Assembly (NCBI GenBank): GCA_949358305.1
Contig: OX442322.1
Coordinates: 4,154,001-4,218,000, forward strand
Length of the DNA stretch: 64,000 nucleotides
Direction of reading: 5' to 3'
DNA from: Strigamia acuminata
Lineage: Eukaryota > Arthropoda > Chilopoda > Geophilomorpha > Linotaeniidae
This document shows, one piece after another, positions 10,031-20,011 of this stretch (positions are counted from its first letter, which is position 1; each line of letters starts with the position of its first letter). A program made the position numbers and the translations under genes. The notes under the pieces are model-generated. The model saw only the letters and a list, made by a program, of their open reading frames with translations. It was not told where the DNA came from and ran no database searches.

Positions 10031-10848
10031 TGTCGCGTCCTACCTGGTGATAGATTTAATGAGCTAACGTGTATTACTTTACCTGTGATCTTACTAAATA
10101 TGTAAATTACCCAAATGAATACTAAGTATATGTAAATGAACAAATAGGTTTATTCAATAGGCGTAAGCCTTAAAATACACTCAGTATAAAACTAGAGTCG
10201 ACTTGGTCAGAGTCGAACAAAGGATTTCCCAAGATGGCGTCGTCGGTTCCGCGTGGTCGGCGGAACAAAGGCGGCGTCTCGAGTTGTCGTAAATTCGTCA
10301 CGGATTCGTCGTTCACGGACGCGGTGGAATGCTCTTTCGAGTCTTCTATCCGTGCCTGTTGTCTAGGGGTTAGTTTTTAGCGTCGCAAGGCTCCGTCCAG
10401 AAACGTGGAGTTTCTTACAGGGCACTCGGACACTTCGCAATGGAATAACCTTGGGTCGGTTATTCAGTGTGAATCCACAAGGGTTATTTTCCTGCTTTCG
10501 CGGGGAAATAACACACAGTGTAAATTCGTGAGAGTTACAGTTGCACTGGAATCAGCGGTCCTCTATCAATCCTAACTTTTGGTGGAGTTGGCCTGACGGT
10601 GAGGTATTTGCTGTGTTCTTGGTGTCGTTTGTGTAAGTTCTGCTCGTAGGGCGCAAAACTCTACCTGATATAGGCCAGGGTGAGGGGCCTGGCTCGGCCA
10701 ATGGGGGCCGGCCACGCATCGCCTTACCCTCTCGGGGCACGCGCTTCCCAGGGGGGGGAGGCGGAGCCAGCGCGAGGAAACTGACCTTTTCTAGTGACTA
10801 ATGCGGGTGGCGTCCACTGGAGGGACTACCTCCCGCAGGGTCACCACA
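10031..10848 (-). repeat. 3' LTR of Gy3 (left copy)
   Basis: It runs from TGTCGCG to CACCACA on the plus strand, with TG...CA termini on either strand. It matches 28690-29508 with roughly 15 substitutions or small indels by eye. It contains an AAGATGGCG motif at 10231. Confidence 0.93.
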
Positions 10849-10860
10849 CGTCCCTCCCTC
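10849..10860 (-). other. Polypurine tract of Gy3
   Basis: On the minus strand GAGGGAGGGACG lies directly before the LTR TGTGGTG end. This is the expected plus-strand primer position. Confidence 0.75.
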
Positions 10861-10884
10861 AGCTTCGATCATCGATCGGGGCGA

Positions 10885-11730
10885 TTACCCTATCTGGTCC
10901 CTCAGCGCAATAGCGGGCAACTTTCCTCCGCGGGGACGTAGGATTGGGAGATTAACGGCTGGCGGTGGCGGAGGAAGGCCATCGGGCAGCGACGTGGTCA
11001 GATTGGATGGGTTCTCAGATTCGTTAATAAAAAACTGAGCGTGGCCGGGAAGTCCGTCTGTGCTGCTTCTTCTTTCGTGCACCCAGATTCGGATTGAGGC
11101 TGGGAAGTGGTCGGGGCATCGACGCATCCGATGCGTTTCCGGCGGTGTGAGGGGCTCTCGGTGAGCCCGCTGGAGCCGTTGGTGAAGAATCGGGTCGTTG
11201 GTTAACCGTATCTCCTTCGCCATCCATTGCAGGAACGATTCGCCCTGACGATGAGTGGCTAGCAACGCTCGGCGCGTTGCTTCGGACATCTGCAGATTGG
11301 GGTATTCCACCTCCAATCGCAAGTAAAGTTGGGTCGGCGCGGGAGCCGGTCGAGGCGGTGGTGGTGGAGACGGTGGTAGGGGAATCTCCAATGGTGGAGT
11401 TGTCTCCGCTATGGACAGGGCGTCCATGCTCGTCGAAGGTGGCGAGGGTGATGGCAGTGGAGGAGTCTGGGGTCCTTTGCGCGGCCGCTTCGGAATCAGC
11501 TTTGGCCGCTTACTCGTCTTTCGTTCTTTCTGGAATAATGGCTTTGGAGTCGGGGTATAACTCCTGACGGCGGTTTCGGGAGGGACCGTCTCGGCCACCA
11601 TGGTGGGGCGGACGGCTTCGTTCTGAGCGGTCGCTTCTTCGGCGACTTTTCGCAGCAATGTCGGGTAGACACCTGGGTTCCTGTAGCGGAACGCCATCGA
11701 GCGTAACTTTGCGAACTGGAAACTCGGGTT
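10885..11730 (-). pseudogene. Gy3 ORF4, 3' part (interrupted by CoD)
   Basis: This is the larger piece (about 281 codons) of the last Gy3 frame. Its 5' part is at 18365-18535. Removing CoD plus one GGGTT copy (6,634 bp) brings the two parts into one frame of about 338 residues. Visible features are a basic stretch (KRPKLIPKRPRKGPQ), a Pro-rich linker and a C-terminal region (LRLEVEYPNLQMSEATRR, RCPDHFPASIRIWVHERR). There is no signal peptide, membrane segment or furin-like site, so it does not look like an envelope protein. I do not recognise the family. It ends just before the polypurine tract, so the element is coding almost to its 3' LTR. Confidence 0.6.
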
Positions 11731-12039
11731 TGTTGGCCTTTTTGTTCCCCGAGATCGTTGATTTAATGTTTATTCTCGATGTTTACATTACTGTTTGGAT
11801 TTTTATCAGTGTATTATTGTGTAGACATCGTTTTACGAATGGATCAAATGAGATCCCGTACTTGTGCTTTTGTTTTGTATAGATTTTGTTTATCGGGTTT
11901 TGTTTAACCCATATCTGTATCTCGTTTTATCATTGCCTTTGTTATTACTTACGTTTTCCTGTTTTTCAATGATGAGTGTGCTTAATAAAGCAGCTATGGT
12001 TTTGTACACTTTTGCCTCTTTATTTCCGGACAATCTACA
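11731..12039 (+). repeat. 5' LTR of CoD
   Basis: TGTTGGCC...ATCTACA. An AATAAA signal is at 11984-11989. It differs from the 3' LTR at one base near 11756 and one in the ATCATTGCC / ATCATTTCC stretch. Confidence 0.96.
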
Positions 12040-12050
12040 TGGTAGCAGAG
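12040..12050 (+). promoter_or_regulatory. CoD primer binding site, initiator-Met tRNA 3' end type
   Basis: TGGTAGCAGAG follows the 5' LTR without a gap. From memory of insect initiator tRNA-Met it complements the last 11 bases including CCA. Confidence 0.75.
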
Positions 12051-13314
12051 GATTAGAGTGTATTCCATCATTGTGAGTTCGATTTTGTTGCTTTTGGCAG
12101 TTGCCAACATCGTTTTTCCTGTGAAATTTTGTCCGGGACGTTGCTGCTCGTCGCTGATCGATTGCTCGCTCCAATCCAAAATGGCCGACCTCGCTTCTTC
12201 TAGCCTGCTCACCCGACGATTTTGATCGTTTTCTGCAATTCGCAGCGGATTTCAACGCTGCTAATTTTCGTGGGTGTTGTCCTAGTGTAGTTGGAGCATT
12301 GTGAGTACTTTTTGGAATTTAATTCCGTCGATTTTCGCCGATGATCGCCGCCCGATTCGACGTTTCTCACCGTATTTGCGTCTGTATGCGACTGAGTCCT
12401 CCTTATGTTTAGCAGTGTACGTGTTGTGCACACAATTGTGAGTACTTTTCGTGGTGATTTCCGAGTTTTTCGAGCCGATTTTCATCGTTTTTGCGCCGTA
12501 AGCCCGTGCGCATTGCGACGTGTCGACATTCATCGAGATCTTCACTGTGTTTAGTGCTTTTGTGTTGTGCCGGGGATTGTAGGATTGTTTGCTTGTTTTC
12601 ACAAGCATTTGTGAGTACTGTCGAATTTATTTTGAGTGTTTATCGTCGATTTTTCGTCGTTTTTCCGTGTTCGCTCGCAATACGAACACGAGGCGCCGTG
12701 TACGACGATTTTTTGAACTTTTCGACAATTTCCCAGCACATGAACATTTGTGAACTTATTTCTAATGTTTTCATCTATTTTTCTAGCTGTTTTTCGTTGG
12801 ATTATTCCCGCACGACGTGTGCGAAGCGGCTGACGATTGCCGAGGATTTTCAACGATTTCGAAGGATTTTCGCACCCCGGTGTGCGCAACAGAGAATCTC
12901 CTGCGAATTTTGTTTAATTCGCCTCTTTTGTTTTCTTATTTTCATATTTTTCGCCTTCCCAGTCGTGAAACTTTGTGAAACTTTTGGGGGACCCTGTGTA
13001 GTATCCTGGGATTAATTCTGCAAGAATTTAATTATTTTTGCAGATTTGATTCCTTGCCTTGGTCATTGCACTTTGACCATTGTATTTATTTTGCCGTGCC
13101 CGACAGTGGGGTATCCGGGGGCCACAGGGCCGTTAATTCCCGACAACTCCTAAACGGCCATTGTTTAGACGGGTTAACTAGTAACCTGTATAGCCCATTC
13201 GTTGGATATCCGCCTTGAACATCGTCAACGGTTTCCCAGCGCGTAATTTGCATTTTTCTTTGCCACAGTTGACATTTCTCAAAGTGACACCGCTCTTCAT
13301 TACCGCTCTTCGAA
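12051..13314 (+). other. CoD leader with repeated GTGAGT blocks
   Basis: A long untranslated leader. A TTGTGAGT(A) block recurs near 12069, 12299, 12436 and 12609, with a weaker relative near 12748, each followed by a T-rich stretch with GATTTTCG / GATTTTTCG. No convincing coding frame is seen. The leader may be a degenerate tandem array or carry splice-donor-like sites. Confidence 0.5.
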
Positions 13315-14010
13315 ATGGCTGAATCCGACAAAGCAACCACGCATCATTTCTCTATTGCACGACTTAATTCGGACAATTACGAATCGTGGTCGAGAAATAT
13401 TCAGTTTTTATTACTCGAGAAAGGCGTGGACCAGTTTATTGACGAAAAACCTCCCGTGAAGGATGATACGTGGGATCAGACCAGGAAACAACTTCACAAT
13501 GACCGCTCCAAACGCGCCAAGGCATTGCTTGGCCTATTTGTTGAGCCACAGTATCAGGACATCGTTCTCGCTGCGGATACCGCGCGCGATGCCTGGGTTG
13601 CATTGAAAGCGACGTTTCAACCGACTTCACTTGCCCGAATTGCAAAACTCCGACGTGATTTCCTCATGATGCGGTTACTTCCAAATGAAGATATGTCAGT
13701 CTTCGTAAGCCGCGTGACCAAAGCCCGTACGGTTTTGGTTGAATTGGATGTCAAATTTTCGGATTCGGATGTCGCTTATCAACTTCTGGATTTTTTACCG
13801 GATTCGTACGAAGCGACAGTACAGACCATTTATCATTGGTCTAAGGCAGATTTCACCTTAAAGGCAGTCACCGACCATCTTCTCTCGGAATTTAACCGTT
13901 TGAAGATAAAGAGTGCTGATTCGGGATCATCGACTAGTTTGCAGTCAGCGAGTTCGACTTCGAGTGCACCGACAAAGGTTTTCAAGCCATTGTCGCAAAT
14001 TGTCGCGTAG
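13315..14010 (+). CDS. gag: CoD Gag (capsid part)
   Basis: The copia Gag forms the virus-like particle that packages element RNA. The ATG at 13315 starts MAESDKATTHHFSI and is followed by LNSDNYESWSRNIQFLL, typical of the copia gag N-terminus. Then come the usual WVALKATFQP and LRRDFLMMRL segments and the YHWSKADFTLKAV region. The frame ends at TAG 14008-14010 after 231 residues, before any zinc knuckle. Related copia elements here keep gag and pol in one frame, so this stop is probably secondary: it lies in the left arm of the foldback described separately. Confidence 0.85.
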   Translation: MAESDKATTHHFSIARLNSDNYESWSRNIQFLLLEKGVDQFIDEKPPVKDDTWDQTRKQLHNDRSKRAKALLGLFVEPQYQDIVLAADTARDAWVALKATFQPTSLARIAKLRRDFLMMRLLPNEDMSVFVSRVTKARTVLVELDVKFSDSDVAYQLLDFLPDSYEATVQTIYHWSKADFTLKAVTDHLLSEFNRLKIKSADSGSSTSLQSASSTSSAPTKVFKPLSQIVA

Positions 14011-14067
14011 TGTCCCATTTCCTTGCAATTAAAGCACTGAATTACAAGGAAATGGGACACTACGCGA
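14003..14067. repeat. 28-bp foldback (inverted duplication) across the CoD gag-pol junction
   Basis: Left arm 14003-14030 and right arm 14040-14067 are reverse complements with one mismatch, separated by a 9-base loop. On the minus strand the left arm and loop encode a complete zinc-knuckle motif (CFNCKEMGHYATIC). On the plus strand the right arm encodes NYKEMGHYANKC without the first two Cys. Confidence 0.95.
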
Positions 14068-17000
14068 ACAAGTGCCCCAAACCCCGAGTCCAGGGCGCTG
14101 CCTCTTCCGCTCCATCCGCTAATCGTGGTCGACGTTCGAATTCGCGCAACCGCAAGCGTGGACGCGGTGGTGGTGCTGCGCAGACAGCCACTGTTTCTTC
14201 AAACGTGGTCACCGGGATCAATTTCTTCTCGCGATCGGAATCGAATGTGACTTCGGCTTCATCGAATGAGTGGCTCATCGATTCGGGTTCTTCCGACCAT
14301 GTGTGTCCAGTGCGTGATCGTTTCACCAATTACAAGCCGGTCTCCAATTATTTCATCATTTTAGGTGAAGGTCGTTCTCGAGTGGATGGTATTGGAGATG
14401 TGGTGTTGCGAGTTGGCCGTGGCGGCGCTGGGGGGTCTAATTTTCCCGTGACCATGCATAATGTTTTGCATGCCCCCGCTTTCTCGCGTAATTTAGTGAG
14501 TTTGTCGAAGATCGATCGTGCCGGACTGCATTTTGCAGCCGCTAATGGCTTAATGTCCATTTATCACCCTGATGATAAGGCCAAACAATTTCTTTTAACG
14601 GCCAAACTGAAGGACGATTTATACTCCCTTCAGAATATTTTGCCCGCGGATCTTACATCTGCGAAGCCTCCTGCGGCTACATCCGCCCCAGTTCCCAAAC
14701 AGGTTCTTTCTGCGTCGACTTTGCAGTCACCTGTCCGGCATGTCACTTTTGCCGAGGAACTTGTTTCAACCTCTTCTCCCAAACCCCCGAAGGGAAAGTT
14801 GTCTGATTTGGAGCTTTGGCACCGGAGATTTGGGCATTTTAATGCCGACGGTATTCGTCACTTGGCGAAATCTCCGAATGCTTCCGGAATAGAAATTTCT
14901 ACTTCCGCATTGCCAGCATGTGCTGTGTGTGCCCGCGCCAAATCCATCCGTGCTTCATTTCCAAGCATTAAGGAAGGTATTTCTTCCAAGAAGCCTTTAG
15001 ATTTGCTTCATATGGATGTTTGGGGTCATTCGAATACCACATCCATCAATGGCGCTCGTTATTTACTAACGATCGTAGACGACTTTTCCCGTTACTCCTT
15101 TGTTGTGCCCATGAAAACGAAGGGGGAAGTTTTCGAAGTTTTTAAGCTATTCCATGCTCGGATGGAGGTTTTATGGGGGGCTGGCTGCATTAAAGCAGTC
15201 AGGACTGATAATGGCATGGAATTCTGTTCCAGAAATTTCGAAAATTTCCTAGTCCAGCGCGGCATCAAAGCACAGCGCACGAATGTCTACACACCCGAGC
15301 AAAATGGCGTCGCGGAACGCCTTAACCGCACCTTACTTGAGGGCGTGCGTTCCTTCTTTTTATCGACGTCTTTGCCTCGACAGCTGTGGGCTGAGCTTGC
15401 GGTTACCATGATTTATTTGAAGAACCGCTTCCCACATAAGTCTCTGAACAATCTTGTCCCCTATTGTCTGTGGTATGGCAAGACTGTTCCACTCAAACAC
15501 CTTAAGGTGATTGGGTCACGGTGTTTCGTGCACATCCCGAAGCAAGTCCGCGGCTCGAAATTTGAATCCCGAGCCTGGACTGGCGTCGTGGTTGGCTATG
15601 CTTTTCGCACGCGGGGTTATCGCGTGTGGTGCCCTAAGCGCAGAGAAGTTTTTGAGTCAAAACACATCCGTTTTGATGAGGAATGTATGTGGGGACATCC
15701 TCGTTTTTATGAGGGCACCGAAATCACTGATGAAGGTGCGATATCGGTAGAGCTCGAGCCGGATTTTGGTTCTGACCCAATTCCTCCTCCACTTCCTCCG
15801 CGTCCTCCTGTTGGTGGTCTTCCTCCACCTACAATTCCTCCTCCGCCTCCTCCTGGACTTCCACCTCCTGGACTTCCACCTCCTGGACCTCCACCTCCTG
15901 GAATTCCACCTCCAGGTTCACCTATTGCTATGCAACCCCCATTGAGAGCACATCCTTTGCCTCCACCTCCTGTTCACTCGCCACTGCGTCAGCCTCCGCC
16001 TGGTTCTCCGGCTGTGGGGGGCAAGTGGACTCGATCTGAGGTGATTCGGCAGTCTGGCGCGTCTATGGGTCACACTGATGTGTATTTTTTCCCGCCAGAT
16101 CGTACCAGATTGCGGAGTCATGGCGACGTAGAGCGATATTGCGTTGACAATCGTTTAGCATACGATCGGAATTCCTTTGACTTTAGCACCCGAAATGTGC
16201 CAGTTCAAATGGTTGATCCCCCACCGGTAGATCCTAATGTTTCTCTTCCACGCAGTCCTACGACTTCGGAAGAAGAAGCGTTTGCGGATTGCTATTCTAC
16301 CGAACCACCACGGTACGCGCGTTCCTTGTTTGCCCAGGTTCCTCGCACCTACAAGGAAGCTATTTCTAGCCCCGACCGTGTCCATTGGCAGAAAGCCATG
16401 GAGGAAGAGCTTGATCTCTTTCGTGAGCGAGGTGTTTACGAGGAAGTTGAAAAACCTCCTCCTGATGTAAACATTGTGGGGAATAAATGGGTCTACTACA
16501 TCAAGCGTGATGCAGAAGGCATTGTGCGTCGTTTTAGGGCGATGTTAGTGGCTCAGGGTTTCAGCCAGAAGTACGGAGTTGATTATTCCGAGGTTTTCAG
16601 TCCCGTGGTCAACTACGTCTTGATACGCCTATTTTTTGTGCTTCTAGTAGTCGTTTTAGGCTGGCTAGACACACACCTTGATGTCAAGGGTGCCTATCTT
16701 TATGGCAACTTGGATGAAGCCATTTTTATGAGGATTCCCAGGGGCTGGGAAACTCCTCAAAACACTGGAAAAGTGTGGCGGTTTAATAAGGCTCTTTACG
16801 GCCTTCATCAGAGCGGGCGACAATGGAATTTTCGTCTCGTTGAAGTCTTGTTGGAGATTAATTTTCACAAGCTTCTAGGTGTGAATGGCGTTTTCATTTC
16901 CGACACTTACGATGCCGTCATCCTGGTTTATGTCGATGACATGGTGTTATTCACCAAAGGACCCGGTCCTCGAGACCGAACTGTTAAAGCCCTTCGTGGA

Positions 17001-17876
17001 TTTTTCACGATAACAGATCTTGGTCCGGTATCGAAACTGCTAGGCGTTCAGTTTGATCGCGATGGTGGACGCATTTCCATTCATCAGCGCGATTACATTG
17101 ATCGGATTGCGGAAGATTTCGGAATCTCCTCCGAGCGTCTGTGCAGGGTCCCGATCACCGTTGGCACAATGGTGAATTGCGCCAGAGAGGGAGAACGAGT
17201 GTTAAACGACGACGAATTCCCGTACCGTTCTCTCATTGGGTCGCTTTTGTTTCTAGCTTCTCGCACGCGCCCCGATATCCTCTTTCCGGTGATTTTGTTG
17301 TCCCAGTACAACACGTGCTTCACCTCAAAGCACGTGGCCCTTCTTCTTCAGGTTCTCCAGTACGTTAAGAACACGCGGAATTTTTCGATTTGCCTTTCCG
17401 CGGTCACTGGAGACATCCTGTCAGGGCACTCCGACGCCTCTTGGATCTCGGACCGAGATACAAGAAAGAGCTTCGGAGGATTTACGATTTCGATTTTCGG
17501 GGTTCCCATTTCCTGGGGCTGCTGTAAGCAGCGCTATTGCGCCTTAAGCATCATGGAGGCCGAGTTTTTGGCACTTCTCGATGGCGCGAAGGAGATCGTT
17601 TGGCTCCACGGCGCGATCGATCGGACCCGAATCTTCCGTTTGCCCACTCCGACGATGTTTTCCGATTCGTTATCCACCATTTATTTCACGAAGAACGATA
17701 TCGAGAATCGTCGGACGAAACATATCGATGTGCGCTATTTCTTTTGGCGGGATTGGCTTACCGAGGGCGTTTTTGTTTTGCGAAAGATTTCCGGCGATTT
17801 AAATCCTGCCGACATTTTCACTAAGTTTTTCTCGCCTGCCCGTTTGCAATTTTTATGCAAACATTTTTTCCGGTAA
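14010..17876 (+). CDS. pol: CoD Pol polyprotein: protease, integrase, reverse transcriptase, RNase H
   Basis: The frame is -1 relative to gag and has no clear ATG of its own. It opens in the damaged zinc knuckle. Protease shows WLIDSGSSDHVC. The integrase region has LWHRRFGHFN, CAVCARAKS, Asp in LHMDVWG, Asp in RTDNGMEFC and Glu in NGVAERLNRT, so all three catalytic residues are kept. A Pro-rich linker (about 15780-16010) precedes reverse transcriptase with LDVKGAYLYG, YGLHQSGRQW and catalytic LVYVDDMVLF. RNase H has SDASWISDRDTRKSFGG, SIMEAEFLAL and RRTKHIDVRYFFWRDW. At 1,288 codons without a stop it is otherwise intact. Confidence 0.93.
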   Translation: MSHFLAIKALNYKEMGHYANKCPKPRVQGAASSAPSANRGRRSNSRNRKRGRGGGAAQTATVSSNVVTGINFFSRSESNVTSASSNEWLIDSGSSDHVCPVRDRFTNYKPVSNYFIILGEGRSRVDGIGDVVLRVGRGGAGGSNFPVTMHNVLHAPAFSRNLVSLSKIDRAGLHFAAANGLMSIYHPDDKAKQFLLTAKLKDDLYSLQNILPADLTSAKPPAATSAPVPKQVLSASTLQSPVRHVTFAEELVSTSSPKPPKGKLSDLELWHRRFGHFNADGIRHLAKSPNASGIEISTSALPACAVCARAKSIRASFPSIKEGISSKKPLDLLHMDVWGHSNTTSINGARYLLTIVDDFSRYSFVVPMKTKGEVFEVFKLFHARMEVLWGAGCIKAVRTDNGMEFCSRNFENFLVQRGIKAQRTNVYTPEQNGVAERLNRTLLEGVRSFFLSTSLPRQLWAELAVTMIYLKNRFPHKSLNNLVPYCLWYGKTVPLKHLKVIGSRCFVHIPKQVRGSKFESRAWTGVVVGYAFRTRGYRVWCPKRREVFESKHIRFDEECMWGHPRFYEGTEITDEGAISVELEPDFGSDPIPPPLPPRPPVGGLPPPTIPPPPPPGLPPPGLPPPGPPPPGIPPPGSPIAMQPPLRAHPLPPPPVHSPLRQPPPGSPAVGGKWTRSEVIRQSGASMGHTDVYFFPPDRTRLRSHGDVERYCVDNRLAYDRNSFDFSTRNVPVQMVDPPPVDPNVSLPRSPTTSEEEAFADCYSTEPPRYARSLFAQVPRTYKEAISSPDRVHWQKAMEEELDLFRERGVYEEVEKPPPDVNIVGNKWVYYIKRDAEGIVRRFRAMLVAQGFSQKYGVDYSEVFSPVVNYVLIRLFFVLLVVVLGWLDTHLDVKGAYLYGNLDEAIFMRIPRGWETPQNTGKVWRFNKALYGLHQSGRQWNFRLVEVLLEINFHKLLGVNGVFISDTYDAVILVYVDDMVLFTKGPGPRDRTVKALRGFFTITDLGPVSKLLGVQFDRDGGRISIHQRDYIDRIAEDFGISSERLCRVPITVGTMVNCAREGERVLNDDEFPYRSLIGSLLFLASRTRPDILFPVILLSQYNTCFTSKHVALLLQVLQYVKNTRNFSICLSAVTGDILSGHSDASWISDRDTRKSFGGFTISIFGVPISWGCCKQRYCALSIMEAEFLALLDGAKEIVWLHGAIDRTRIFRLPTPTMFSDSLSTIYFTKNDIENRRTKHIDVRYFFWRDWLTEGVFVLRKISGDLNPADIFTKFFSPARLQFLCKHFFR

Positions 17877-18040
17877 TTTCGATTATAGTTTTTCGGGTTC
17901 CCGTATTTGTGCATTTGTCAATTGGTTGATTCTGATTTTTATCACTGCTTGTTCTGTACCGCAACCAATTGACTATTGATATTGTTTTCGGGGTTTTTAT
18001 TTTTCTTCTCGACTGAGATTTGTTTATTATCTCGGAGAAT

Positions 18041-18050
18041 GGGGGGCTAT
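18041..18050 (+). other. Polypurine tract of CoD
   Basis: GGGGGGCTAT is directly followed by the TG of the 3' LTR. Confidence 0.75.
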
Positions 18051-18359
18051 TGTTGGCCTTTTTGTTCCCCGAGATTGTTGATTTAATGTTTATTCTCGAT
18101 GTTTACATTACTGTTTGGATTTTTATCAGTGTATTATTGTGTAGACATCGTTTTACGAATGGATCAAATGAGATCCCGTACTTGTGCTTTTGTTTTGTAT
18201 AGATTTTGTTTATCGGGTTTTGTTTAACCCATATCTGTATCTCGTTTTATCATTTCCTTTGTTATTACTTACGTTTTCCTGTTTTTCAATGATGAGTGTG
18301 CTTAATAAAGCAGCTATGGTTTTGTACACTTTTGCCTCTTTATTTCCGGACAATCTACA
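18051..18359 (+). repeat. 3' LTR of CoD
   Basis: A 309-bp partner of 11731-12039 with two differences by eye. AATAAA is at 18304-18309. It is followed by the second GGGTT target copy. Confidence 0.96.
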
Positions 18360-18364
18360 GGGTT

Positions 18365-18535
18365 TTCCATGGAGCGGGCAAACTCGAACCGGAGGTCGGC
18401 CGCGGCTGGCGTAAACTCGGCCCAAAGTTGGTAAAGGGCTCTGTTCAGAAATACGCCCTCTCTGTCTATGATGGTCCAGGCGGCTATCGACTGTCGGCCG
18501 TCCAGGAAGAGGGCGGGAGATAGAATTTCGGACAT
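18365..18535 (-). pseudogene. Gy3 ORF4, 5' part (interrupted by CoD)
   Basis: It begins MSEILSPALFLDGRQS only four bases after the stop of ORF3b and in the same frame, so ORF3b and ORF4 could once have been a single protein with a TGA between them. It runs 57 codons to the CoD insertion and continues at 11730. The product is unknown and has no recognisable domain. Confidence 0.55.
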
Positions 18536-18538
18536 TAC

Positions 18539-20011
18539 TCACGTCACTTTGGCGTTTAAGCTGCTTCTGTTGAACGGCAGAGCGCGGTTCGGATCCGCCG
18601 AAAAGGTGGCAGACAGGTTGCGCATTTGGGCTATTGTCCAATTGATGTGCTCCGTCTGAGCGGCGTCGGCTTGCGTCAAGGCCCGTTCGGCGGTAGCGGG
18701 GTGCTCACACTCAGCCTGGTGGGCCTGCAGTTCTCCCAAGGTGGGATTCGCTGCCTCTCGGCGATTTCGGGCATCCCGCTCTTTCTCCTCGTACCACATG
18801 GCGTTACAATCTGGCCTCGGTGCCTGGGCTGGCGGAGGAACCGGCGGGGGACATAGTCCTGGTGGTTGGTGCGGGACGCATTCTAGGAACGCCTCGCCTG
18901 GTTGCATGCTTCCAGGGGGCGCCCATCTAGTTATGGCTGGTGGTGGGGCCTCAAGGAGAGGCGGCCAGCTTGGTTGTACTGGATGGAAGGTTGGTGCGGA
19001 TGGCGCAAGCGCGGTTTGGCCAGCGGAGGACGTCGGCCGGTTTGCGGAGAATCCGCGGAGGGCGCTGGTGAGTACCTCCGCCAGTTCTCTGCGGGACATG
19101 GGCTTTTCCGGCTCCATCTCTTCGTCCAGATCCATTTTTTCTTCGATGGTTTCGCACCACCCTTCAGGTCCCTTCTTCCGATTGGAGGACGACACGGCTG
19201 CGGGTTCGACTCTTGGTGAATCCGAAATACCGGCGGCGGTCGGCCTCTCCTCGGCGGCGGCGAGTTTTGCTAACAGGGTTTGCATTCTTTGCCTGCGGCG
19301 AGCCCTGCTCTTCCGGTTGCGCCTGGTGTTGGCGGTCACGACGTGCGAAGGGGTTACCGAGTCTCTTCGGATTTTGTACGGAGGTTCCGCTTGATCAAAC
19401 ATGGTCGACTCCTCGTCCGACGGTCGGACGGTGCGCACTAGGAAGAGGGAGGGCGCGGCTGTGGTAGCCGTTTGCCTCTCCTGTTCGTCGACCTGGTCAC
19501 TCCACGAGTTGGAAGGTCCGGCTTCTGGATTTATCCGTAATTCGTGGGATGAGGCGGGTACTATCACAACTGAGCGCAGGCCTCCCGACTGGACGACTGT
19601 TTGAGTTCTTGAGTCGGAACTGTTCGAATGGCCGGGTTGCGTCCCACTCGTCGACGGGCCGCTCTCCTCGGTGGAGAGGGCCTGTCCAATCTGAGCGGGG
19701 CCGCTATTCGAGCTTGAGGCCTGTCTCTTCAGCCTCCTGACTCGTGTGCCGCTCTGAAGGATACCGACACGATGCAGCTGCCACATCTCGGCTTGAGTGG
19801 CGATAAAGCTGACGGGCGGCACCCACAGCGTTGCTTGGCGGTCTTCGCAGGCTTCTCGTAACCATTCTTTGATTTCTCCCGTCGAGAAACCATTCCGTTC
19901 TAAAACTCGTATTACGGCACTGGTTGCCGTTCGCTCTAGGTGAGCGATCTCCTCGCGGACGATTCGTCTCCGCTCTTCTGGCGTTGCGCCACCGAAGGCC
20001 GGTGTGCTCAT
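18539..20011 (-). CDS. Gy3 ORF3b, uncharacterised protein 3' of pol
   Basis: From ATG at 20011 (MSTPAFGGATPEERRR) the frame gives about 490 residues; it is open upstream to about 20152. The N-terminal part is helical-looking and charged (IVREEIAHLERTATSAVIRVLERNGFSTGEIKEWL). A Ser/Thr-rich middle follows, then a very basic segment (RRNRKSRARRRQRMQ) that may bind nucleic acid or act as a nuclear signal. An acidic stretch, a Pro-rich region and a charged C-terminus complete it. There is no hydrophobic signal or transmembrane segment, so it is not a typical env. It overlaps ORF3a by about 310 bases in the +1 frame. It ends at TGA 18541-18539, after which the same frame goes on into ORF4. I do not recognise the family. 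Confidence 0.6.
   Translation of the reverse strand: MSTPAFGGATPEERRRIVREEIAHLERTATSAVIRVLERNGFSTGEIKEWLREACEDRQATLWVPPVSFIATQAEMWQLHRVGILQSGTRVRRLKRQASSSNSGPAQIGQALSTEESGPSTSGTQPGHSNSSDSRTQTVVQSGGLRSVVIVPASSHELRINPEAGPSNSWSDQVDEQERQTATTAAPSLFLVRTVRPSDEESTMFDQAEPPYKIRRDSVTPSHVVTANTRRNRKSRARRRQRMQTLLAKLAAAEERPTAAGISDSPRVEPAAVSSSNRKKGPEGWCETIEEKMDLDEEMEPEKPMSRRELAEVLTSALRGFSANRPTSSAGQTALAPSAPTFHPVQPSWPPLLEAPPPAITRWAPPGSMQPGEAFLECVPHQPPGLCPPPVPPPAQAPRPDCNAMWYEEKERDARNRREAANPTLGELQAHQAECEHPATAERALTQADAAQTEHINWTIAQMRNLSATFSADPNRALPFNRSSLNAKVT

Larger units (their letters stand above)
11731..18359 (+). mobile_element. Complete Ty1/copia element CoD nested in Gy3
   Basis: Two 309-bp LTRs (11731-12039 and 18051-18359) differ at only two positions by eye. 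The 5-bp sequence GGGTT flanks the element on both sides (11726-11730 and 18360-18364). Inside are a primer site, a 1.27-kb leader, gag, pol and a polypurine tract. It inserted after Gy3, in opposite orientation, into Gy3 ORF4. Its gag-pol junction is damaged by a foldback at 14003-14067. Confidence 0.97.

Noticed and set aside
14010-14012. GTG as a true start codon for CoD pol
   Set aside because: It lies inside the foldback; copia pol is normally fused to gag, and eukaryotic initiation at this GTG has no support.
18741-19394. 217-codon plus-strand frame opposite Gy3 ORF3b
   Set aside because: The minus-strand frame is longer, in element orientation and continuous with ORF4; the plus frame has no context.
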